From WQUF01 sp031549885 (GTDB lineage Bacteria; Bacillota; Clostridia; Clostridiales; Clostridiaceae), in assembly GCA_031549885.1 (NCBI GenBank), contig JAVBPD010000133.1, positions 1-21,681 on the forward strand: a stretch of 21,681 bases of DNA, in the 5' to 3' direction. This document shows positions 7,675 through 15,019 of this stretch, piece after piece. How positions within the stretch are numbered: the stretch's first letter is position 1; the number at the start of each line of letters is the position of its first letter. The notes beneath the pieces are model-generated. The model was not told where the DNA came from. It saw only the letters and a list, made by a program, of their open reading frames with translations, and searched no databases. The translations under genes were made by a program, and so were the position numbers.

Positions 7675-8929
7675 ATGCATAAAAAAGCATCTGTAACCAA
7701 AAAAATAGGAAACAAAAATCAACATCCAAGGTAACAAGAAAGCAAAAAAGAGGATTAGTTGATAATTTTAAATTTTCAAGAGAACTTTTAAAGATAATAA
7801 ATCATTTTTTCCCTGATCTTATTCCAATGTTAAGGGAAGTTGCTGATCCAAGAAGAAAAGGATACATAACATATGAAACAGAAATCATTCTCTTTACAAG
7901 GATTTTAGCATCTATCTTTCACATAAACAGTATGAGAAGTATGACAAATGATTTTAATCATCAAATTGTTATAGACAATATATCTAAGATTTTAGATGAT
8001 GATGGTTTGTTTGAGCTCCCACACTATGATACAATCAACAATTTTTTGTGTCGTTTAGATCCAAATGAACTTCAAAATATAATTAAAGTTCTTGTAGTTA
8101 AGCTAATTAGAATGCGCTCTTTTGAGACAAGCAGGGTCTTCAATAAGTATTGGCAGATATTAATTGATGGCACTAGTACCTACACTTGTGATGAAAAGTA
8201 TAGTGAGCATTGCTTAACTAAGACCTATAACAAAGGTACACAAGAAGAGTATACAATATATTATCATTATGTTCTAGAGGCAAAACTTGTTTTTTTGAGG
8301 ATATAGTTATTTGTATTGCAACTGAATTTGTTGAGAATGAAAATGAAGACATAAAAGAAAAAGACCACAAAACTGTCTTAGATGAAAATCAAGATGTTAA
8401 AAAACAAGACTGTAAAATAAAGGCTTTTTATAGGCTATCAGAAAAAATAAAATCCTTTTACCATAGACTTCCTATATGTTTAACTATGGATAGCCTTTAT
8501 GCAAAACAACCTGTTTTTGATATTTGTGAAAAAAACAATTGGCAATATATGATAGTCTTCAAAGATGGTAGCATAAAAACTCTTGCTGAGGAGTTTATTG
8601 CACTTAAAAATTTTGATCCTGATATAAAAGATACTGATGATGAGAAATCAAGATATATTGGAGTAAATAAAATTTCTTATAATAATCATTTCCTAAATAT
8701 CATTGAATATGCTGGAATAGAAGAAGATAAGAATATATATTTTGTTTTCATCAGTTCATTTTTAATAACTAAGAAGAACTACAAAAGCATTGTTATATAT
8801 GGAAGATTAAGGTGGTGCATTGAGAATCAAGGGTTTAATGAAGACCTAAAAAGGTACTTTTTAACAAATCAAATAACCTATGAGTACATAGAGCTATCAA
8901 ATGTACAATGCCAAGTTAGATTTACCTAA
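7675..8929 (+). pseudogene. frameshifted DDE transposase (IS4/ISNCY-like)
   Basis: One transposase reads through three frames. Frame 1 starts at ATG 7675, with AAGGAGG at 7659-7665, and stops at 7732-7734. Frame 3 carries the homologous continuation from about 7715 (KVTRKQKRGLVDNFKF, FPDLIPMLREV) to a stop after 8296. Frame 2 continues from FEDIVICIATEFVEN to 8929. Both shifts equal the loss of one base and fall at homopolymers: an A7 or A5 run at 7699-7718 and a T7 run at 8290-8296. DDE-type residues remain in LIDGTSTYTC, LTMDSLYAKQ and RLRWCIENQGFNE. The C-terminus after GFNE no longer looks like a transposase. The product would be non-functional. The family assignment is approximate. Confidence 0.85.
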
Positions 8930-9059
8930 AATATGAAGATATGAAAGGAGGTTGATAATTTTTTTATAATTTAGTAACTGTTTATAGATGTATACAATAT
9001 TGAAAATAAGCTGTGGCAATACTTATATCAATATTAAAGTATTTTTTAAAAAATTCATG

Positions 9060-9072
9060 TTTTTGGTTTTAA
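9060..9072 (-). repeat. right copy of a 13-bp inverted pair flanking the IS remnant
   Basis: TTTTTGGTTTTAA pairs exactly with 7621-7633. It lies 130 bp beyond the last readable transposase codon and about 40 bp before the gntR promoter. If it is an IS end, the element inserted immediately upstream of the catabolic operon. Confidence 0.35.
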
Positions 9073-9109
9073 AATTTTAATCCTCAGTGCCCAAAATTTA
9101 TATAAATTA

Positions 9110-9138
9110 TTGACAAAATAATTAAATGAAGATAATAT
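9110..9138 (+). promoter_or_regulatory. promoter of the gntR-led catabolic operon
   Basis: A perfect TTGACA (9110-9115) is followed after 17 bp by TAATAT (9133-9138). An alternative -10, GATAAT at 9131-9136, would leave a 15-bp spacer. It is about 65 bp upstream of the gntR start, directly before the palindromic operator candidate. No other strong promoter was seen before the downstream genes, so this is the best candidate for the whole operon. Confidence 0.6.
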
Positions 9139-9139
9139 T

Positions 9140-9165
9140 TTGTTAAAGGTTTAATTGTTTAACAA
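9140..9165 (+). promoter_or_regulatory. candidate GntR/FCD operator
   Basis: TTGTTAAA (9140-9147) and TTTAACAA (9158-9165) are perfect inverted repeats 10 bp apart. The right part alone, TTGTTTAACAA (9155-9165), is an 11-bp palindrome around one central base, resembling the short TTGT-ACAA operators of FadR-family regulators. It overlaps the expected transcription start just after the -10, an ideal place for repression by the regulator encoded next door. Confidence 0.5.
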
Positions 9166-9203
9166 ATAGACAAATATAAATTAAATATAAATGAGGGAAA
9201 AGC

Positions 9204-9881
9204 ATGAAAATTAAACCCATTCGAAATGATAGATTATCTGATAAAGTTGTAAAAGAAATTTTAACAATGATTCAAGATGGATATTTAAAACCTGGAGATA
9301 AATTGCAAGCAGAAAATTTTCTTGCAGAACAGCTTGGGGTATCAAGGGGCATACTTCGAGAAGCTCTTACAATATTACAAGCTCAAGGATACATAAGGCG
9401 AAAACCTAAAGATGGTACATATATAATGGAAAATATGGAAAGTGAGTTTGTAAACAGATCAATTGCTGACATATTAAAAAAATCTGCTTATAGGGACCTT
9501 TTGGAGTTTAGAGATGCTTTAGAAGTAAAAATGGTAGAAAAAGTTATTGAAAGAGCTAGTGATGAAGATATTGAGGATATTTTTGATATTTTAAAAGCAG
9601 TAGAAAATGAAGATTTTTCTTCAAATATAGATTATTATTTTCATTATAAATTAGCACAACTTTCCAGAAATACTTTTTTTATGAATTTTATTGATACATA
9701 TTTTGATTTAATTGCAGAAATTGCTATTGAGAGTCTTAAGAATTCAAAAAGACAACAAGAAGCAGAGAAAGAACATTTTGCCATTGTAAAAGCAATAAAA
9801 GATAGAGACAAAGAAGCTGCTAGAAAGGCAGTTAAAGAGCATATGGCTATGGTTTACAAAAATGTAATGGGTATAAAATAA
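9204..9881 (+). CDS. GntR family transcriptional regulator, FadR subfamily (FCD domain)
   Basis: A 225-residue regulator. Residues 1-75 form a GntR winged helix-turn-helix, recognisable from LKPGDKLQAENFLAEQLGVS, SRGILREALTILQAQGYI and the wing KPKDGTYI. Residues about 95-215 form an all-helical FCD effector domain with DALEVKMVEKVIE, FHYKLAQLSRN and EHFAIVKAIKDRD. The His residues in those helices are where the family usually holds a metal and a carboxylate or sugar-acid ligand. GAGGG lies 7 nt before the ATG. It is the first gene of a long co-oriented cluster and has its own promoter and palindromic site. The likely role is a substrate-released repressor of the operon, so the ligand is probably the imported compound or a breakdown product. 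Confidence 0.93.
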   Translation: MKIKPIRNDRLSDKVVKEILTMIQDGYLKPGDKLQAENFLAEQLGVSRGILREALTILQAQGYIRRKPKDGTYIMENMESEFVNRSIADILKKSAYRDLLEFRDALEVKMVEKVIERASDEDIEDIFDILKAVENEDFSSNIDYYFHYKLAQLSRNTFFMNFIDTYFDLIAEIAIESLKNSKRQQEAEKEHFAIVKAIKDRDKEAARKAVKEHMAMVYKNVMGIK

Positions 9882-9924
9882 CTATCACTATAAAAATTAA
9901 CTCTAAAAAAATTGGAGGGATGAG

Positions 9925-11289
9925 ATGAAAAAACAGTTTACAATATTATCTCCTTGTGGCATATTAGGATATGGTTATCCTGAAGAATCATTTATGAATG
10001 GAATAAAACAAAAGCCAGATGCTATAATTGTAGATGCTGGTTCAACAGATGCAGGTCCACATAAACTTGGTGCAGGCACAGCTATAGTAAGCAGAGAAGC
10101 TTATAAAAGAGATCTTAAAATTATGGTTGTAAATGGAGCAAACCTTAATATACCTGTTATTATAGGTTCTGCTGGTGGTAGTGGTGGAAAGGTACATGTT
10201 GATTGGACAATTTCTATTATGAATGAAATTTTAAGGGAAAATAACATTATTAAAAAAGTAGCAGTTATATGGTCAGATATACCAAAGGAAATAGTAAAAA
10301 AACGTTTGGATGAAAATAAAGTTGTTCCTTTAGGAATTGGTGTAAAAGAATTAACTAAAGAAAGATTAGATGAGACAAGTGGAATTGTAGCTCAAATGGG
10401 ACATGAACCTATTATTGAAGCTTTAAAAAATGGCGCAGATATAATTATATGTGGGCGCTCTTATGATCCATCACCTTTTGCAGCAGTTGCTATATACCAC
10501 GGATTTGATCCAGCACTAAGCTATCATTTAGGGAAAATTCTAGAATGTGCAGCTCTTTGTGCAGAGCCTGGTTCTGCAAAGGATTGCATGCTTGGAATTA
10601 TTAATGAAGATTGTTTTACAGTTAAGCCACTAAACTCTAAAAGGCGCTGTACATCAGTTTCAGTTGCTGCCCATACTTTTTATGAGAAATCCCATCCATA
10701 TATTCTTTTAGGTCCAGGAATAATATCAGATTTAGAGAATTGTACTTTTAAAGAAAATGGTGATGGATCAGTTACAGTTAGTGGAAGCAAAATTTCATAT
10801 ACAGATGTTTATAAAATTAAACTTGAAGGTGCAAGGCTTTCTGCATATAGAGCATTTGTCATTGCAGGCGCAAGGGATCCAATTTTAATATCTAAAATTG
10901 AAGAAATAGAAGAAACTGTTAAAGAGGAAGTTTATGAACATTATAAAGAGGCAGGGGAGTTTAATATAAATTTTATTAATTATGGAATTAATGGTGTTTT
11001 AGGTGAACTTGAACCAGTTAAAACTAAAGCTCATGAACTTTGTATTATTTTTGAAGTTTTGGCAAAATCTCAGGAAATTGCAAATATGGTTCTTGCAACA
11101 CTGCGGTCTACTTTTCTTCACTATGGTTTTGAAGGGAGAAAATCTACTGCTGGGAATTTAGCATTTCCTTTTGCACCAAGTGATATACCTTTTGGACCTG
11201 TTTATGAGTTTAGTGTATATCACTTAATGGATGTGGAGAATGGTCTTGAGATGTTTCCAATTTCTTATATAGAGGAGTGTGGCAAATGA
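9925..11289 (+). CDS. AtuA-like DUF1446 family protein
   Basis: A 454-residue cytoplasmic protein of the acyclic terpene utilisation AtuA/DUF1446 family. Hallmarks are the N-terminal ILGYGYPEESF, DAGSTDAGPHKLGAG (residues about 37-51), IIGSAGGSGGKVHVDW (about 80-95), IICGRSYDPSPFAAVAIYHG (about 174-193) and a C-terminal region with LRSTFLHYGFEGRKSTAG. The name comes from a Pseudomonas terpene catabolic cluster, but the reaction is not established and the family occurs in many unrelated catabolic clusters, so terpene use should not be assumed. GGAGGG precedes the ATG. Its stop overlaps the start of the DUF4387 gene (ATGA), the usual partner, which suggests a two-subunit complex. Confidence 0.88.
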   Translation: MKKQFTILSPCGILGYGYPEESFMNGIKQKPDAIIVDAGSTDAGPHKLGAGTAIVSREAYKRDLKIMVVNGANLNIPVIIGSAGGSGGKVHVDWTISIMNEILRENNIIKKVAVIWSDIPKEIVKKRLDENKVVPLGIGVKELTKERLDETSGIVAQMGHEPIIEALKNGADIIICGRSYDPSPFAAVAIYHGFDPALSYHLGKILECAALCAEPGSAKDCMLGIINEDCFTVKPLNSKRRCTSVSVAAHTFYEKSHPYILLGPGIISDLENCTFKENGDGSVTVSGSKISYTDVYKIKLEGARLSAYRAFVIAGARDPILISKIEEIEETVKEEVYEHYKEAGEFNINFINYGINGVLGELEPVKTKAHELCIIFEVLAKSQEIANMVLATLRSTFLHYGFEGRKSTAGNLAFPFAPSDIPFGPVYEFSVYHLMDVENGLEMFPISYIEECGK

Positions 11290-11600
11290 GATTATATGAT
11301 GCTGCAAAGATTTTACGAAGCAAAAACAGTGGACCTTTTGAAATTACATTAGATGTATTATTTGATAATGAAGAAATTTATAATAAGATAAAATCTTCAG
11401 GAATTATAAATAAAGATCAAATTTCAAAAATATATAATATTGATCAAGATAAAATAATGGAAATAGTGTTTTTTGATCAAGCTTTAGGTTTTAAGATAAC
11501 TTATGTGCGCAAAGTTTCTTCTGGAACTTGTTTTGATAGAGATGTTTATGGTGCCCAGCAACATGCACCTTTAATGGAACTTGAACTATATGATTTTTAA
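11286..11600 (+). CDS. DUF4387 family protein, partner of the AtuA-like protein
   Basis: A 104-residue protein opening MRLYDAAKILRSKNSGPFEI and ending near YGAQQHAPLMELELYDF, typical of DUF4387 proteins, which are encoded beside, or as the C-terminal part of, AtuA-like proteins. No catalytic residues are known. The ATG at 11286 is chosen over GTG 11277 because AGGAG (11273-11277) lies 8 nt upstream, and because the ATG overlaps the TGA of the previous gene by 3 nt, a sign of translational coupling. Its role is inferred from the pairing only: a small subunit of the same enzyme or complex. Confidence 0.85.
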   Translation: MRLYDAAKILRSKNSGPFEITLDVLFDNEEIYNKIKSSGIINKDQISKIYNIDQDKIMEIVFFDQALGFKITYVRKVSSGTCFDRDVYGAQQHAPLMELELYDF

Positions 11601-11620
11601 TAAATAATGGGGGGATGAAG

Positions 11621-12517
11621 TTGAATGATGTAAGAAGAAGATTAAAAGAAGATTATATGCTCTATATCATGTTAATACCTGCAATTATTTATTTTGCTGT
11701 TTTTCATATTTGGCCACTTATTGGTATGAAATTAGCATTTTATGATTATATGATTGTTGGAGACGATACATTTGTAGGGTTAAAGTACTTTAAACAGCTT
11801 TTTGATACACCTTTATTTGTAAACGTTATTAAAAATACTGTGATTATAAGCACTATGAAGCTGATTTTACTCTTTCCTTTTCCTGTTATATTTGCACTTT
11901 TGCTTAATGAATTAAGGAATGGACCTTTTAGAAAGGGGGTTCAAATAGTATCATATCTTCCTCATTTTTTATCTTGGGTTGTTATTGCGGGGATTTGGTT
12001 TGATTTCTTATCTCCTTCAAAGGGAATTGTAAATATGATAATTTCTGCTTTTGGGTTTCCTAAGATGGATTTTTTAACAGATAAAGGCTCCATTCGATGG
12101 GTTCTAATGTGGAGTGAAGCATGGCGTTCTATTGGTTGGGATTCTATCATTTACCTTGCTGCTATACTTGGCATTAGCAATGATCTTTATGAAGCAGCTA
12201 CAATTGATGGAGCAAATCGTTTTGATATAGTGGTTAAAATTATACTTCCTGCTCTTGTTGTGCCTATGACTACAATTTTTATATTAAACATAGGATTTTT
12301 TATGAATGCTGGAGTGGATCAAATATTTACTTTCACTAATGATTCAGTTAATAGTGTGGTAGATATAATAGATACATATGTTTATCGCATGGGATTAATG
12401 GATTTCCAATATTCTTTTGCAACTGCAGCAAATCTTTTTAAAGGTGTTATAGGAGTTGTTTTAGTATTATCAACAAACTATATATCTAAAAAATTAACAG
12501 GTACAGGTGCATGGTAA
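11621..12517 (+). CDS. ABC transporter permease, CUT1 sugar type (LplB/UgpA-like)
   Basis: An integral membrane permease of about 298 residues with six predicted hydrophobic segments, the first being YIMLIPAIIYFAVFHIWPL. The inner-membrane coupling loop has the EAA motif EAATIDGA followed by FDIVVKIILPAL, which contacts the ATPase. The closest named relatives are the LplB-like permeases of polysaccharide or oligosaccharide uptake systems in Firmicutes. ATG 11615 touches the G-rich stretch 11609-11614, leaving no room for ribosome spacing, so TTG 11621 is the better start. It pairs with the next permease and the lipoprotein binding protein. No ATP-binding subunit is encoded nearby, so a shared MsmK-type ATPase from elsewhere is expected. 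Confidence 0.92.
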   Translation: MNDVRRRLKEDYMLYIMLIPAIIYFAVFHIWPLIGMKLAFYDYMIVGDDTFVGLKYFKQLFDTPLFVNVIKNTVIISTMKLILLFPFPVIFALLLNELRNGPFRKGVQIVSYLPHFLSWVVIAGIWFDFLSPSKGIVNMIISAFGFPKMDFLTDKGSIRWVLMWSEAWRSIGWDSIIYLAAILGISNDLYEAATIDGANRFDIVVKIILPALVVPMTTIFILNIGFFMNAGVDQIFTFTNDSVNSVVDIIDTYVYRMGLMDFQYSFATAANLFKGVIGVVLVLSTNYISKKLTGTGAW

Positions 12518-12530
12518 AGGAGGAGATTTT

Positions 12531-13412
12531 TTGATAAAAAAAATAAGCATATCAAAAATTTTAATATCCATTTTATTATTGTTTGTTTGCTTAACTATTG
12601 TTATACCCTGTTTAAATATTGTAGCAAGAAGTTTTTCCTCTCCAGATAAGGTTCATTTATTGCAAAGTTATGATATTTTACCTAAAGGTTTTTCTTTTGT
12701 AAATTATCAAGTTGTTTTTAGCAATAGCAGAATATGGACAAGTATATTAAATTCAATTTTTATAACAGTGCTAGGCTCTTTACTTAGTATATTATTAACC
12801 ACATGCACAGCTTATGTTTTAGTTCAAAAAAGTTTTATGGGAAAAAAAGTATTTATGGTATTTTTAGTAATCATAATGATTATTGAACCAGGGATTGTTC
12901 AAGAATATCTTGTTTTTAAAGATTTGAAAATTTTGGATAATATTGGACTTATGGTGATATATAGAGCTATCAATGTGTATTATTTAATAATTATGATGCG
13001 TTTTATTCAAGAGATCCCATATTCTTTAATTGAATCAGCTAAAATTGATGGAGCAGAACATCTTAGTATTTTTTTTAAAATTATTTTACCTTTAGCAAAA
13101 ATTCCAGTTTTAACAGTGGGAATGTTTTATGCAGTATTTCGTTGGAATGAATTTTTTAAATCAAGTATATTTTTGTCAAGCCCTCAAAATACTGTACTTC
13201 AGGTATTGCTAAGACAATTCATTGTTGAATCTGATACTACAGCTATTGTAAAATCAACAGACATATTAGCAAACAATGATATAGCAAGGCTTGATTTTAC
13301 ATCTATTAGAGCTACAACAATTGTGGTAGCAGTTATACCAATTTTACTTTTATATCCATTGATTCTAAAATACTATACCAGTGGAGTAATGACTGGTGGG
13401 GTTAAAGAATAA
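12531..13412 (+). CDS. ABC transporter permease, CUT1 sugar type (LplC/UgpE-like)
   Basis: The second membrane subunit, about 294 residues. It has six hydrophobic segments, starting with ILISILLLFVCLTIVIP, and the coupling motif ESAKIDGA with IFFKIILPLAKIP. An extracytoplasmic segment follows the first helix (ARSFSSPDKV), and the C-terminus ends GVMTGGVKE, as is common in LplC/CarC-like permeases. TTG 12531 is the start because AAAGGAGGA lies about 6 nt upstream; the in-frame GTG at 12507 has no site and overlaps the previous gene. It would form the heterodimeric channel with the preceding permease, both needing an ATPase encoded elsewhere. Confidence 0.92.
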   Translation: MIKKISISKILISILLLFVCLTIVIPCLNIVARSFSSPDKVHLLQSYDILPKGFSFVNYQVVFSNSRIWTSILNSIFITVLGSLLSILLTTCTAYVLVQKSFMGKKVFMVFLVIIMIIEPGIVQEYLVFKDLKILDNIGLMVIYRAINVYYLIIMMRFIQEIPYSLIESAKIDGAEHLSIFFKIILPLAKIPVLTVGMFYAVFRWNEFFKSSIFLSSPQNTVLQVLLRQFIVESDTTAIVKSTDILANNDIARLDFTSIRATTIVVAVIPILLLYPLILKYYTSGVMTGGVKE

Positions 13413-13445
13413 TTTTTAAAATAATTTAAAATAGGGGGATTTGAA

Positions 13446-14960
13446 ATGAAAAGATTTTTAACAGCAATACTTGCATCTACACTTATTTTATCAAGCTTTG
13501 CTGGATGTGGCTCTGGAAATAACGATGAAACAAATACAACATCTTCAGGGGCAAGTGCGACTTCAGATTCAAGTACAAATGAAGCTAATGAGGCTAAAGC
13601 AGAACCAGTTACTTTATCTTTTGTAGGTAAACTTACAGCAGATGACATTCCAATTTATGATGCATTTTTTAAAAGAGTTCATGATGCTATGGTACCATTG
13701 GGTTATGATATTACAGTTAAGATAGAACAGGTTCAAAGTGGTACTTATTCAGAAAAACTTGGGCTTCTTCTTCAAAGTGGAACTATTCCAGATATTATTT
13801 ATTTTCAAGGTGGAGATTATCAATTTGCAATGACTCAAAAAATACTAGAAGATTTATCACCTTATGTAAATAATTCTCCAATAGTTCAAGAATCAATGAA
13901 CGATTTTAATAAAAAAAGATTTGAAAATTATCCATATTTATTATGGTTAAACCCTACTATAACACCAGTTTCAGTAGTTCGTCAGGATTTTTTTGAAAAG
14001 ACAGAATCGGGAAAAACACTTTTAAGTGATCCATCAATTGATAATTATCATGCGTTTTTTAAAGAATTGAAAGAAAAGAATAATACTAAATCCGCATTTA
14101 CATGTGCAGGTTCTATTTCAGAACTTGATACAATTTTTGATCAAGCTTTTGGGAATACTTCAACTTGGGTTAAAAATGCTGATGGAACATACTCCTATGC
14201 ACGAGTTACTGAGGGAGAAAAGAAGAAACTTGAATTCTATGCAAAACTATTTAGTGAAGGTCTTTTAGATAATGAATATTTAACAAAACAATGGGATACA
14301 AAAGAAAGAGCTTTCTATGATGGGGAAGCTGCAATTGCATCTGGTACACAAGGTAAAGTAATTGATCTTTATAACTCACATATGATTGAGCAAAATGGTG
14401 AAGGTGCAAAACTTGTAGTTCTTCCTCCAGCAAAAGGTGTAGGTCAAGGATACAACCCAATTGATATTAGCAAAGAAAGTCGTGGTTTTGCTATTTCTAC
14501 TACTTCAAAACATAAAAAAGAAGCATTTGCACTTATGGAATTTTTAGCAACTCAAGAAGGACAAATGTTGGATAAACTTGGTGAGAAAGGTGTTCAATAT
14601 GACATAGTAGATAATAAAATTAAACTTTTACCTGCTTATAAAGAGTGGTATGAAAGATTTTGGGGTACAACTATAAACTTTAAACCAGAATATCCATTTG
14701 ATGAGTCTACACCATTTTTATCAGCTGCTAGTGAGGATTCATTGGATAAGGTAAAACAATATGGAATTTCAGATAATGCATTTATAATACCAACAGAATT
14801 AAATTCTAAAATGGATGCTGCAAAGGCTATTTACACAGAATTTGCAACAGATGTTATAACAGGAAAGAAAAGTATTGATGAATTTGATGATTTTGTTAAA
14901 AACTTTATGGATAATGGCGGAAAAGATGTTACAGACTATGCAAATAAAACTTTAAAATAA
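13446..14960 (+). CDS. extracellular sugar-binding lipoprotein of the ABC importer
   Basis: A 504-residue solute-binding protein of family 1. The N-terminus is a lipoprotein signal peptide: KR, a hydrophobic core, then the lipobox FAGC with Cys 21 as the lipid anchor. A Ser/Thr/Asn/Glu-rich linker (about 24-50) leads to the binding domain. Motifs such as SGTIPDIIYFQGGDYQF, WDTKERAFYDGEAAIASG and RGFAISTTSKHKKEAFALM fit the LplA/LipO class of large binding proteins used with LplB/LplC permeases for oligosaccharides or complex glycosides. The size, about 100 residues above maltose-binding protein, fits that class. AGGGGG precedes the ATG. A hairpin terminator follows, which may raise the yield of this protein relative to the downstream enzymes. 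Confidence 0.92.
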   Translation: MKRFLTAILASTLILSSFAGCGSGNNDETNTTSSGASATSDSSTNEANEAKAEPVTLSFVGKLTADDIPIYDAFFKRVHDAMVPLGYDITVKIEQVQSGTYSEKLGLLLQSGTIPDIIYFQGGDYQFAMTQKILEDLSPYVNNSPIVQESMNDFNKKRFENYPYLLWLNPTITPVSVVRQDFFEKTESGKTLLSDPSIDNYHAFFKELKEKNNTKSAFTCAGSISELDTIFDQAFGNTSTWVKNADGTYSYARVTEGEKKKLEFYAKLFSEGLLDNEYLTKQWDTKERAFYDGEAAIASGTQGKVIDLYNSHMIEQNGEGAKLVVLPPAKGVGQGYNPIDISKESRGFAISTTSKHKKEAFALMEFLATQEGQMLDKLGEKGVQYDIVDNKIKLLPAYKEWYERFWGTTINFKPEYPFDESTPFLSAASEDSLDKVKQYGISDNAFIIPTELNSKMDAAKAIYTEFATDVITGKKSIDEFDDFVKNFMDNGGKDVTDYANKTLK

Positions 14961-14964
14961 TTTG

Positions 14965-14998
14965 TAAAAAGGCTGCTCTTTAGGAGGGCAGCTTTTTT
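14965..14998 (+). terminator. intra-operon hairpin terminator/attenuator
   Basis: AAAAAGGCTGC (14966-14976) pairs with GCAGCTTTTTT (14988-14998) with one G-T wobble. The stem extends inward by a few weaker pairs, and the T run forms its 3' arm. It lies 5 nt after the binding-protein stop and about 20 nt before the next start codon. Because no promoter is evident between it and the next gene, partial read-through is expected, producing more transporter than enzyme mRNA. Confidence 0.75.
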
Positions 14999-15019
14999 AA
15001 AGAAAAAGGGAGAATCAAT

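Larger units (their letters stand above)
7577..9105 (+). mobile_element. degenerate insertion sequence with DDE transposase
   Basis: The approximate extent is inferred from the transposase remnant and its flanks. The left side carries an AT-rich lead with ACCTCCTGATTTAGGG and a ribosome binding site before the transposase. A perfect 13-bp inverted pair, TTAAAACCAAAAA (7621-7633) and TTTTTGGTTTTAA (9060-9072), brackets the remnant and may belong to the subterminal ends. I could not define matching outer tips or a target duplication, so both boundaries are uncertain by tens of bases. The region 8930-9060, after the last open frame, holds no readable gene and is probably decayed IS sequence. Confidence 0.6.

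Noticed and set aside
8281..8300. Programmed -1 ribosomal frameshift at the T7 run in the transposase
   Set aside because: A slippery run is present and the -1 frame is the right one, but a second frameshift upstream and a degraded C-terminus point to a dead gene instead.
9925..11289. Terpene degradation assigned from the AtuA-like name
   Set aside because: No citronellyl-CoA dehydrogenase, geranyl-CoA carboxylase or similar partner is present, and the operon is built on sugar transport.
13373..13648. Minus-strand 91-codon frame at the start of the binding-protein gene
   Set aside because: It is antisense to a lipoprotein signal peptide and linker, and its low-complexity composition mirrors that linker.
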